Under the pieces are notes generated by a model that was given only the letters and a program-made list of their open reading frames with translations, had not been told where the DNA came from and did not search any database. Positions 33,000-45,499 of a DNA stretch of 64,000 nt are shown in pieces. The stretch comes from Molanna angustata (Eukaryota > Arthropoda > Insecta > Trichoptera > Molannidae), in NCBI GenBank assembly GCA_963576475.1, contig OY754964.1, forward strand, positions 46,760,861 to 46,824,860, written 5' to 3'. The first letter of the stretch is position 1. Each line of letters begins with the position of its first letter. A program made the position numbers and the translations under genes.

Positions 33000-35900
33000 T
33001 TTATTCATTCTAAATTTTACTACCAAGAATATAAATTTTCTAACGATAGTATATTTTCATGTTAAGATAGACAAACTATTAATGCAGTATGGTGAAGAAT
33101 TCTAATGTTGTATGAAATATTTTAATAAAAGCAGATAAATTTTGTTTTAAAGGACGTTAGAGCATTTTGACAATTTTGACACGTAATATCATATGAAGAA
33201 ATTTTTGTTATTTATGGAAAGCTAATCAGTTCGATGTTCAAGCTCTTTACATTATAACATGAAATCAAATTACTGAACTTTTCCATACATAAGAAATTTA
33301 TCTTATTATATACATTTTTATTCATACTAAATTTTACTACCAGGAAAATAAATTTTCTATCGATAGTATATTTTTATGTTAAGATAGACAAACTATTATT
33401 TCAGTATGGTGTAGAATGCTTATGTTGTATAAAATATTTTAATAAAAGCAGATAAATTTTGTTTTAAAGGACGCGAAAGCATTTTCAAAATTTTGACACG
33501 TGATATCATATGAAGAAATTTTTTGTTATTTATGGAAAGCTAATCAGTTCTATGTTCAAACTCTTAACATAATAACATGAAATCAAATAACTGAACTTTT
33601 CCATACATAGAAATTTATCAAATTACATTTTTATTCATACTAAATGTTACTACCAGGAATATAAATTTTCTTCCGATAGTATATTTTTATATTAAGATAA
33701 ACAAACTATTAATGCAGTATAGTGAAGAATGCTTATGTTGTATGAAATATTTTAAAAAAAGCAGATAAATTTTGTTTTAAAGAACGCGAGAGCATTTTCA
33801 AAATTTTGACACGTGATATCATATTAAGATTTTTTTTGTTATTTATGGAAAGCTAATCAGTTCTATGTTCAAGCTCTTTACATTATAACATGAAATCAAA
33901 TTACTGAACTTTTCCATACATAGATATTTATCTAATTACATTTTTATTCATACTAAATGTTACTACCAGGAATATAAATTTTCTTCCGATAGTATATTTT
34001 TATGTTAAGATAGACAAACTATTAATGCCGTATAGTGAAGAATGCTTATGTTGTATGAAATATTATAAAAAAAGCAGATAAATTTTGTTTTAAAGAACGC
34101 GAGAGCATTTTCAAAATTTTGACACGTGATATCATATGAAGAAATTTTTTGTTATTTATGGAAAGCTAATCAGTTCTATGTTCAAGCTCTTTACATTATA
34201 ACATGAAATCAAATTACTGAACGTTTCCATACATAGAAATTTATCTGATTACATTTTTTTTCATACTAAATGTTACTACCAGGAATATAAATTTTCTTCC
34301 GATAGTATATTTTTATGTTAAGATAAACAAACTATTAATGCAGTATAGTGAAGAATGCTTATGTTGTATGAAATATTTTAAAAAAGCAGATAAATTTTGA
34401 TATAAAGAACGCGAGAGCATTTTCAAAATTTTGACACGTGATATCATATGAAGATTTTTTTTGTTATTTATGGAAAGCTAATCAGTTCTTTGTTCAAGCT
34501 CTTTACATTGTAACATGAAATCAAATTACTGAACGTTTCCATACATAGAAATTTATCTAATTACATTTTTATTCATACTAAATGTTACTATCAGGAATAT
34601 AAATTTTCTTCCGATAGTATATTTTTATGTTAAGATAGACAAACTATTAATGCAGTATAGTGAAGAATGCTTATGTTGTATGAAATATTTTAAAAAAAGC
34701 AGATAAATTTTGTTTTAAAGAACGCGAGAGCATTTTTCAAATTTTGACAGGTGATATCATATGAAGAATTTTTTTGTTATTTATGGAAAGCTAATCAGTT
34801 CTATGTTCAAGCTCTTTACATTATAACATGAAATCAAATTACTGAACGTTTCCATACATAGAAATTTATCTAATTACATTTTTATTCATACTAAATGTTA
34901 CTACCAGGAATATAAATTTTCTTCCGATAGTATATTTTTATATTAAGATAAACAAACTATTAATGCAGTATAGTGAAGAATGCTTATGTTGTATGAAATA
35001 TTTTAAAAAAGCAGATAAATTTTGTTCTAAAGAACGCGAGAGCATTTTCCAAATTTTGACAGGTGATATCATATGAAGATTTTTTTTATTATTTATGGAA
35101 AGCTAATCAGTTCTATGTTCAAGCTCTTTACATTATAACATGAAATCAAATTACTGAACTTTTCCATACATAGAAATTTATCTAATTACATTTTTATTCA
35201 TACTAAATGTTACTACCAGGAATATAAATTTTCTTCTGATAGTATATTTTTATGTTAAGATAAACAAACTATTAATGCAGTATAGTGAAGAATGCTTATG
35301 TTGTATGAAATATTTTAAAAAAGCAAATAAATTTTGTTTTAAAGAACGCGAGAGCATTTTCAAAATTTTGACACGTGATATTATATGAAGAATTTTTTTG
35401 TTATTTATGGAAAGCTAATCAGTTCTATGTTCAAGCTCTTTACATTATAACATGAAATCAAATTACTGAACTTTTCCATACATAGAAATTTATCTAATTA
35501 CATTTTTATTCATACTAAATGTTACTACCAGGAATATAAATTTTCTTCCGATAGTATATTTTTATGTTAAGATTAACAAACTAGTAATGCAGTATAGTGA
35601 AGAATGCTTATGTTGTATGAAATATTTTAAAAAAAGCAGATAAATTTTGTTTTAAAGAACGCGAGAGCATTTTCAAAATTTTGACACGTGATATTATATG
35701 AAGATTTTTTTTGTTATTTATGGAAAACTAATCAGTTCTATGTTCAAGCTCTTTACATTATAACATGAAATCAAATTACTGAACTTTTCCATATATAGAA
35801 ATTTATCTAATTACATTATTATTCATACTAAATGTTACTATCAGGAATATAAATTTTCTTCCGATAGTATATTTTTATGATAAGATAGACAAACTTTTAA

Positions 35901-38815
35901 TGCAGTATGGTGTAGAATGCTTATGTTGTATGAAATATTTTAAAAAAAGCAGATAAATTTTGTTCTAAAGAACGCGAGAGCATTTTCCAAATTTTGACAG
36001 GTGATATCATATGAAGATTTTTTTTGTTATTTATGGAAAGCTAATCAGTTCTATGTTCAAGCTCTTTACATTATAACATGAAATCAAATTACTGAACTTT
36101 TCCATACATAGAAATTTATCTAATTACATTTTTATTCATACTAAATGTTACTACCAGGAATATAAATTTTCTTCCGATAGTATATTTTTATGTTAAGATA
36201 GACAAACTATTAATGCAGTATAGTGAAGAATGCTTATGTTGTATGAAATATTTTAAAAAAAGCAGATAAATTTTGTTTTAAAGAACGCGAGAGCATTTTT
36301 CAAATTTTGACAGGTGATATCATATGAAGAATTTTTTTGTTATTTATGGAAAGCTTATCAGTTCTATGTTCAAGCTCTTTACATTATATCATGAAATCAA
36401 ATTACTACACGTTTCCATACATAGAAATTTATCTAATTACATTTTTATTCATACTAAATGTTACTATCAGGAATATAAATTTTCTTCCGATAGTATATTT
36501 TTATGTTAAGATAAACAAACTATTAATGCAGTATAGTGAAGAATGCTTATGTTGTATGAAATATTTTAAAAAAAGCAGATAAATTTTGTTTTAAAGAACG
36601 CGAGAGCATTTTTCAAATTTTGACAGGTGATATCATATGAAGAATTTTTTTGTTATTTATGGAAAGCTAATCAGTTCTATGTTCAAGCTCTTTACATTAT
36701 ATCATGAAATCAAATTACTACACGTTTCCATACATAGAAATTTATCTAATTACATTTTTATTCATACTAAATGTTACTATCAGGAATATAAATTTTCTTC
36801 CGATAGTATATTTTTATGTTAAGATAAACAAACTATTAATGCAGTATAGTGAAGAATGCTTATGTTGTATGAAATATTTTAAAAAAAGCAGATAAATTTT
36901 GTTTTAAAGAACGCGAGAGCATTTTCAAAATTTTGACACGTGATATTATATGAAGATTTTTTTTGTTATTTATGGAAAGCTAATCAGTTCTATGTTCAAG
37001 CTCTTTACATTATAACATGAAATCAAATTACTGAACTTTTCCATACATAGAAATTTATCTAATTACATTATTATTCATACTAAATGTTACTATCAGGAAT
37101 ATAAATTTTCTTCCGATAGTATATTTTTATGATAAGATAGACAAACTTTTAATGCAGTATGGTGTAGAATGCTTATGTTGTATGAAATATTTTAAAAAAA
37201 GCAGATAAATTTTGTTCTAAAGAACGCGAGAGCATTTTCCAAATTTTGACAGGTGATATCATATGAAGATTTTTTTTGTTATTTATGGAAAGCTAATCAG
37301 TTCTATGTTCAAGCTCTTTACATTATAACATGAAATCAAATTACTGAACTTTTCCATACATAGAAATTTATCTAATTACATTTTTATTCATACTAAATGT
37401 TACTACCAGGAATATAAATTTTCTTCCGATAGTATATTTTTATGTTAAGATAAACAAAATATTAATGCAGTATAGTGAAGAATGCTTATGTTGTATGAAA
37501 TATTTTAAAAAAAGCAGATAAATTTTGTTTTAAAGAACGCGAGAGCATTTTCAAAATTTTGACACGTGATATTATATGAAGATTTTTTTTGTTATTTATG
37601 GAAAGCTAATCAGTTCTATGTTCAAGCTCTTTACATTATAACATGAAATCAAATTACTGAACTTTTCCATACATAGAAATTTATCTAATTACATTATTAT
37701 TCATACTAAATGTTACTATCAGGAATATAAATTTTCTTCCGATAGTATATTTTTATGTTAAGATAAACAAACTATTAATGCAGTATAGTGAAGAATGCTT
37801 ATGTTGTATGAAATATTTTAAAAAAAGCAGATAAATTTTGTTCTAAAGAACGCGAGAGCATTTTCCAAATTTTGACAGGTGATATCATATGAAGAATTTT
37901 TTTGTTATTTATGGAAAGCTAATCAGTTCTATGTTCAAGCTCTTTACATTATATCATGAAATCAAATTACTACACGTTTCCATACATAGAAATTTATCTA
38001 ATTACATTTTTATTCATACTAAATGTTACTATCAGGAATATAAATTTTCTTCCGATAGTATATTTTTATGATAAGATAGACAAACTTTTAATGCAGTATG
38101 GTGTAGAATGCTTATGTTGTATGAAATATTTTAAAAAAAGCAGATAAATTTTGTTCTAAAGAACGCGAGAGCATTTTCCAAATTTTGACAGGTGATATCA
38201 TATGAAGATTTTTTTTGTTATTTATGGAAAGCTAATCAGTTCTATGTTCAAGCTCTTTACATTATAACATGAAATCAAATTACTGAACTTTTCCATACAT
38301 AGAAATTTATCTAATTACATTTTTATTCATACTAAATGTTACTACCAGGAATATAAATTTTCTTCCGATAGTATATTTTTATGTTAAGATAGACAAACTA
38401 TTAATGCAGTATAGTGAAGAATGCTTATGTTGTATGAAATATTTTAAAAAAAGCAGATAAATTTTGTTTTAAAGAACGCGAGAGCATTTTTCAAATTTTG
38501 ACAGGTGATATCATATGAAGAATTTTTTTGTTATTTATGGAAAGCTAATCAGTTCTATGTTCAAGCTCTTTACATTATATCATGAAATCAAATTACTACA
38601 CGTTTCCATACATAGAAATTTATCTAATTACATTTTTATTCATACTAAATGTTACTATCAGGAATATAAATTTTCTTCCGATAGTATATTTTTATGTTAA
38701 GATAGACAAACTATTAATGCTGTATAGTGAAGACTGCTTATGTTGTATGAAATATTTTAAAAAAAGCAGATAAATTTTGTTTCAAAGAGCGTTAGAGCAT
38801 TTTGACAATGTTTAC
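33000..38815. repeat. 313-bp satellite array, block 1 (about 18-19 monomers)
   Basis: Monomers of about 313 bp repeat head to tail, each with a GATATCATATGAAGA word, ATTTATGGAAAGCTAATCAG, CATGAAATCAAATTACT and ATGTTGTATGAAATATTTTA. The first two and the last are the most divergent; central ones differ by a few bases. Variants such as GTGTAGAATGC and CTACACGTTTCC recur at multiples of 313 bp, a mixed higher-order pattern. The 60-63-codon frames within monomers are shared only because the monomers are. Confidence 0.95.
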
Positions 38816-39611
38816 ACGTGATATCATATGAAGAAATTATATGATATCTATGAAAAGCTAATCAGTTCTAAGTTCAAGCTATTAATATTCTTCTATCAAT
38901 ATGAAATCAATGAACTGATCATTGCCAGATATAAAAAAATTCTCTTGTTACATATAAGTTTCATACAAATATCCATTAAATAAAATATAATTTTTGAAAC
39001 CGTTGAATATTTTTCTTTTAACATTGACCAACTTTGAATACAATTTTATGAAGATTCTTGGTGTTGTATAAATAGTTGAAACCAAATTAAAATATCTCTA
39101 ATTTCCAGGTCGTGAGAGCATTTTTTCAGTTTTAATAGATGAAATCATAAAGAAACATTGGGAAAAAATGAACCGTTGTCTATGGAAAACTAATCAGCTC
39201 TAAGTTTATGGACTTAACACATGTGATATCAATATGAAGTCAATCGGACTTATAGTTTGGGCTGCAGAGAGGACACAAAAAAAAAACAACGTAAATGATG
39301 AATTCATAGAGAAGAAATCAAAAGTTGTCTATGGAAAACTAATCAGCTCTAGGTCTTTGCACTTTACACATATGATGTTAATATGAAGTCGATCAGACTT
39401 ATAGTTTGGGCTGTAGAGAGGACACAAAAAAGATAAATGCTACGGCGTACGGCGTACGGCGTACAGCGTATACGCCATACACACAAACACATCACGACGA
39501 AACTCATAGTGTGCATTCTCTACATGATACCCATTGAGAAATTGATGTAAAAAAAATACGCTTAAATTTTGCGAAATCATGACTCTCCCCTATTCCATAG
39601 TGTGGAGAGTA
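38816..39611. repeat. Array tail 1: diverged monomers, (TACGGCG)3 and 3' hairpin
   Basis: Degenerate monomer-like units (TATGGAAAACTAATCAGCTCTA at about 39182 and 39332, each followed by AGTTTGGGCTG-AGAGAGGACA) lead to a 7-bp tandem repeat TACGGCG (about 39451-39478). The hairpin ACTCTCC...GGAGAGT follows (39582-39610). The same tail recurs at 44161-44957. Confidence 0.85.
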
Positions 39612-39644
39612 ATAATAATAAACTGTTTTTTCTAGTATATAATT

Positions 39645-42600
39645 TTTCTTCCGATAGTATATTTTTATGATAAGATAGACAAACTTTTAATGCAGTATGG
39701 TGTAGAATGCTTATGTTGTATGAAATATTTTAAAAAAAGCAGATAAATTTTGTTCTAAAGAACGCGAGAGCATTTTCCATATTTTGACAGGTGATATCAT
39801 ATGAAGATTTTTTTTGTTATTTATGGAAAGCTAATCAGTTCTTTGTTCAAGCTCTTTACATTATAACATGAAATCAAATTACTGAACTTTTCCATACATA
39901 GAAATTTATCTAATTACATTTTTATTCATACTAAATGTTACTACCAGGAATATAAATTTTCTTCCGATAGTATATTTTTATGTTAAGATAGACAAACTAT
40001 TAATGCAGTATAGTGAAGAATGCTTATGTTGTATGAAATATTTTAAAAAAAGCAGATAAATTTTGTTTTAAAGAACGCGAGAGCATTTTTCAAATTTTGA
40101 CAGGTGATATCATATGAAGAATTTTTTTGTTATTTATGGAAAGCTAATCAGTTCTATGTTCAAGCTCTTTACATTATAACATGAAATCAAATTACTGAAC
40201 GTTTCCATACATAGAAATTTATCTAATTACATTTTTATTCATACTAAATGTTACTACCAGGAATATAAATTTTCTTCCGATAGTATATTTTTATATTAAG
40301 ATAAACAAACTATTAATGCAGTATAGTGAAGAATGCTTATGTTGTATGAAATATTTTAAAAAAGCAGATAAATTTTGTTCTAAAGAACGCGAGAGCATTT
40401 TCCAAATTTTGACAGGTGATATCATATGAAGATTTTTTTTATTATTTATGGAAAGCTAATCAGTTCTATGTTCAAGCTCTTTACATTATAACATGAAATC
40501 AAATTACTGAACTTTTCCATACATAGAAATTTATCTAATTACATTTTTATTCATACTAAATGTTACTACCAGGAATATAAATTTTCTTCTGATAGTATAT
40601 TTTTATGTTAAGATAAACAAACTATTAATGCAGTATAGTGAAGAATGCTTATGTTGTATGAAATATTTTAAAAAAGCAAATAAATTTTGTTTTAAAGAAC
40701 GCGAGAGCATTTTCAAAATTTTGACACGTGATATTATATGAAGAATTTTTTTGTTATTTATGGAAAGCTAATCAGTTCTATGTTCAAGCTCTTTACATTA
40801 TAACATGAAATCAAATTACTGAACTTTTCCATACATAGAAATTTATCTAATTACATTTTTATTCATACTAAATGTTACTACCAGGAATATAAATTTTCTT
40901 CCGATAGTATATTTTTATGTTAAGATTAACAAACTAGTAATGCAGTATAGTGAAGAATGCTTATGTTGTATGAAATATTTTAAAAAAAGCAGATAAATTT
41001 TGTTTTAAAGAACGCGAGAGCATTTTCAAAATTTTGACACGTGATATTATATGAAGATTTTTTTTGTTATTTATGGAAAACTAATCAGTTCTATGTTCAA
41101 GCTCTTTACATTATAACATGAAATCAAATTACTGAACTTTTCCATATATAGAAATTTATCTAATTACATTATTATTCATACTAAATGTTACTATCAGGAA
41201 TATAAATTTTCTTCCGATAGTATATTTTTATGATAAGATAGACAAACTTTTAATGCAGTATGGTGTAGAATGCTTATGTTGTATGAAATATTTTAAAAAA
41301 AGCAGATAAATTTTGTTCTAAAGAACGCGAGAGCATTTTCCAAATTTTGACAGGTGATATCATATGAAGATTTTTTTTGTTATTTATGGAAAGCTAATCA
41401 GTTCTATGTTCAAGCTCTTTACATTATAACATGAAATCAAATTACTGAACTTTTCCATACATAGAAATTTATCTAATTACATTTTTATTCATACTAAATG
41501 TTACTACCAGGAATATAAATTTTCTTCCGATAGTATATTTTTATGTTAAGATAGACAAACTATTAATGCAGTATAGTGAAGAATGCTTATGTTGTATGAA
41601 ATATTTTAAAAAAAGCAGATAAATTTTGTTTTAAAGAACGCGAGAGCATTTTTCAAATTTTGACAGGTGATATCATATGAAGAATTTTTTTGTTATTTAT
41701 GGAAAGCTAATCAGTTCTATGTTCAAGCTCTTTACATTATATCATGAAATCAAATTACTACACGTTTCCATACATAGAAATTTATCTAATTACATTTTTA
41801 TTCATACTAAATGTTACTATCAGGAATATAAATTTTCTTCCGATAGTATATTTTTATGTTAAGATAGACAAACTATTAATGCAGTATAGTGAAGAATGCT
41901 TATGTTGTATGAAATATTTTAAAAAAAGCAGATAAATTTTGTTTTAAAGAACGCGAGAGCATTTTTCAAATTTTGACAGGTGATATCATATGAAGAATTT
42001 TTTTGTTATTTATGGAAAGCTAATCAGTTCTATGTTCAAGCTCTTTACATTATATCATGAAATCAAATTACTACACGTTTCCATACATAGAAATTTATCT
42101 AATTACATTTTTATTCATACTAAATGTTACTATCAGGAATATAAATTTTCTTCCGATAGTATATTTTTATGTTAAGATAAACAAACTATTAATGCAGTAT
42201 AGTGAAGAATGCTTATGTTGTATGAAATATTTTAAAAAAAGCAGATAAATTTTGTTTTAAAGAACGCGAGAGCATTTTCAAAATTTTGACACGTGATATT
42301 ATATGAAGATTTTTTTTGTTATTTATGGAAAGCTAATCAGTTCTATGTTCAAGCTCTTTACATTATAACATGAAATCAAATTACTGAACTTTTCCATACA
42401 TAGAAATTTATCTAATTACATTATTATTCATACTAAATGTTACTATCAGGAATATAAATTTTCTTCCGATAGTATATTTTTATGATAAGATAGACAAACT
42501 TTTAATGCAGTATGGTGTAGAATGCTTATGTTGTATGAAATATTTTAAAAAAAGCAGATAAATTTTGTTCTAAAGAACGCGAGAGCATTTTCCAAATTTT

Positions 42601-44160
42601 GACAGGTGATATCATATGAAGATTTTTTTAGTTATTTATGGAAAGCTAATCAGTTCTATGTTCAAGCTCTTTACATTATAACATGAAATCAAATTACTGA
42701 ACTTTTCCATACATAGAAATTTATCTAATTACATTTTTATTCATACTAAATGTTACTACCAGGAATATAAATTTTCTTCCGATAGTATATTTTTATGTTA
42801 AGATAAACAAAATATTAATGCAGTATAGTGAAGAATGCTTATGTTGTATGAAATATTTTAAAAAAAGCAGATAAATTTTGTTTTAAAGAACGCGAGAGCA
42901 TTTTCAAAATTTTGACACGTGATATTATATGAAGATTTTTTTTGTTATTTATGGAAAGCTAATCAGTTCTATGTTCAAGCTCTTTACATTATAACATGAA
43001 ATCAAATTACTGAACTTTTCCATACATAGAAATTTATCTAATTACATTATTATTCATACTAAATGTTACTATCAGGAATATAAATTTTCTTCCGATAGTA
43101 TATTTTTATGTTAAGATAAACAAACTATTAATGCAGTATAGTGAAGAATGCTTATGTTGTATGAAATATTTTAAAAAAAGCAGATAAATTTTGTTCTAAA
43201 GAACGCGAGAGCATTTTCCAAATTTTGACAGGTGATATCATATGAAGAATTTTTTTGTTATTTATGGAAAGCTAATCAGTTCTATGTTCAAGCTCTTTAC
43301 ATTATATCATGAAATCAAATTACTACACGTTTCCATACATAGAAATTTATCTAATTACATTTTTATTCATACTAAATGTTACTATCAGGAATATAAATTT
43401 TCTTCCGATAGTATATTTTTATGATAAGATAGACAAACTTTTAATGCAGTATGGTGTAGAATGCTTATGTTGTATGAAATATTTTAAAAAAAGCAGATAA
43501 ATTTTGTTCTAAAGAACGCGAGAGCATTTTCCAAATTTTGACAGGTGATATCATATGAAGATTTTTTTTGTTATTTATGGAAAGCTAATCAGTTCTATGT
43601 TCAAGCTCTTTACATTATAACATGAAATCAAATTACTGAACTTTTCCATACATAGAAATTTATCTAATTACATTTTTATTCATACTAAATGTTACTACCA
43701 GGAATATAAATTTTCTTCCGATAGTATATTTTTATGTTAAGATAGACAAACTATTAATGCAGTATAGTGAAGAATGCTTATGTTGTATGAAATATTTTAA
43801 AAAAAGCAGATAAATTTTGTTTTAAAGAACGCGAGAGCATTTTTCAAATTTTGACAGGTGATATCATATGAAGAATTTTTTTGTTATTTATGGAAAGCTA
43901 ATCAGTTCTATGTTCAAGCTCTTTACATTATATCATGAAATCAAATTACTACACGTTTCCATACATAGAAATTTATCTAATTACATTTTTATTCATACTA
44001 AATGTTACTATCAGGAATATAAATTTTCTTCCGATAGTATATTTTTATGTTAAGATAGACAAACTATTAATGCTGTATAGTGAAGACTGCTTATGTTGTA
44101 TGAAATATTTTAAAAAAAGCAGATAAATTTTGTTTCAAAGAGCGTTAGAGCATTTTGACA
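39645..44160. repeat. 313-bp satellite array, block 2 (about 14 monomers)
   Basis: From about 39.7 kb on, this block repeats block 1 in monomer order and variants at a constant offset of 5353 bp (for example 36324/41677, 37889/43242 and 38515/43868), with only scattered differences. It begins inside a monomer after a short junction sequence (39612-39645). Confidence 0.95.
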
Positions 44161-44957
44161 ATGTTTACACGTGATATCATATGAAGAAATTATATGATAT
44201 CTATGAAAAGCTAATCAGTTCTAAGTTCAAGCTATTAATATTCTTCTATCAATATGAAATCAATGAACTGATCATTGCCAAATATAAAAAAATTCTCTTG
44301 TTACATATAAGTTTCATACAAATATCCATTAAATAAAATATAATTTTTGAAACCGTTGAATATTTTTCTTTTAACATTGACCAACTTTGAATACAATTTT
44401 ATGAAGATTCTTGGTGTTGTATAAATAGTTGAAACCAAATTAAAATATCTCTAATTTCCAGGTCGTGAGAGCATTTTTTCAGTTTTAATAGATGAAATCA
44501 TAAAGAAACATTGGGAAAAAATGAACCGTTGTCTATGGAAAACTAATCAGCTCTAAGTTTATGGACTTAACACATGTGATATCAATATGAAGTCAATCGG
44601 ACTTATAGTTTGGGCTGCAGAGAGGACACAAAAAAAAAACAACGTAAATGATGAATTCATAGAGAAGAAATCAAAAGTTGTCTATGGAAAACTAATCAGC
44701 TCTAGGTCTTTGCACTTTACACATATGATGTTAATATGAAGTCGATCAGACTTATAGTTTGGGCTGTAGAGAGGACACAAAAAAGATAAATGCTACGGCG
44801 TACGGCGTACAGCGTATACGCCATACACACAAACACATCACGACGAAACTCATAGTGTGCATTCTCTACATGATACCCATTGAGAAATTGATGTAAAAAA
44901 AATACGCTTAAATTTTGCGAAATCATGACTCTCCCCTATTCCATAGTGTGGAGAGTA
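44161..44957. repeat. Array tail 2, duplicate of 38816-39611
   Basis: Matches tail 1 almost base for base but has one fewer TACGGCG unit, so the offset falls from 5353 to 5346. It ends in the same hairpin and is followed by different sequence, marking the element boundary near 44957. Confidence 0.9.
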
Positions 44958-45123
44958 AAAATAGGTTAGTGAAAATTTTATACGATACGAAACGCTTGTA
45001 CGGATTTCGCTACGTAGCATCCGGCATGAATGAATCTGTCGACTATTGCAGACCTGCTCTGCGTAGAAGACTCAAGGGAGGGGGTAGAAAAATCTACGAA
45101 GGATTCCAAATTTTGATGGCCCG

Positions 45124-45159
45124 TATAAAAGACAAAACAATGGCGGTTACAATTCAGTT
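45124..45159 (+). promoter_or_regulatory. Candidate core promoter: TATA box and arthropod initiator
   Basis: TATAAAA (45124-45130) is followed by TCAGTT (45154-45159). Its A at 45156 is 32 bp downstream of the first T of the TATA box, the spacing expected for insect pol II promoters. It lies about 170 bp right of the satellite element. Confidence 0.4.
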
Positions 45160-45491
45160 AACATCCAACTTACAACGGATATCTCATGCTATGAGAAATT
45201 TCATGTTTAATTAATTTCATACATTAAACAAATTACATTAGCGCTTTTTCGCACCGATTATAACTCATCTACTTGCTGTTTAGTGATTCTATTGGACAAA
45301 AAACAAACTATCAGTGATTACAGTTTCGAAAATAAACTACGATACTTGTGATTTTTTGTTTTTAAAAAAGTGTGAAGTTGTGAAGACAATTATTATTTGA
45401 ATAATTTGTGGTTTCTGTGTTGGTGTCGATTCTGTGAAACAAAACTTGGATTAATGATTCTGTGTCGGTGAAATTTGTGATTTTAAAAGTG
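45156..45491 (+). other. Candidate 5'UTR exon
   Basis: From the putative start site the sequence has only very short upstream ORFs. It ends in a good splice donor, AAAGTG|GTGAGT (intron from 45492). The first acceptor on this strand that leads into a clear coding exon is TTTTCCCACAG at 53949-53959 of the cuticle gene. Joining the two is inference and would make an 8.5-kb first intron. An unrelated or non-coding transcript is equally possible. Confidence 0.3.
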
Positions 45492-45499
45492 GTGAGTTT

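Larger units (their letters stand above)
32935..44957 (+). mobile_element. Helentron/HINE-like element whose internal repeat expanded into a satellite
   Basis: The left end AAACGAGTGGGTTGTGGC (32938-32955) is shared, in opposite orientation, with the outer ends of repeats at 12953-12970, 48761-48778 and 52993-53010. A few bases inside lies ACTCTCCACAC (32966-32976). Its inverse GTGTGGAGAGT closes the right end at 44946-44956, and also an internal copy at 39600-39610. That right-end sequence forms a hairpin ACTCTCC...GGAGAGT (44928-44956). A 5' subterminal repeat whose complement sits in a 3' hairpin, with tandem repeats between, is the layout of DINE-1/HINE elements mobilised by Helentrons. 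No Rep/helicase is encoded. Confidence 0.6.

Noticed and set aside
36324..44126. Repeated 60-63-codon ORFs (MKNFFVIYGKLISSMF... and MKSNYYTFPYIEI...)
   Set aside because: They recur only because they lie in satellite monomers. Many monomers break them by single-base changes, there is no start context, and no family is recognised.
33000..44160. CRISPR-like array of repeats
   Set aside because: Units are 313-bp head-to-tail monomers with no unique spacers, in a eukaryotic genome.
44915..45214. 99-codon plus-strand ORF
   Set aside because: It starts in the satellite element's 3' hairpin and runs across the candidate promoter. No motif is recognised and it has no conserved counterpart in the first array tail.
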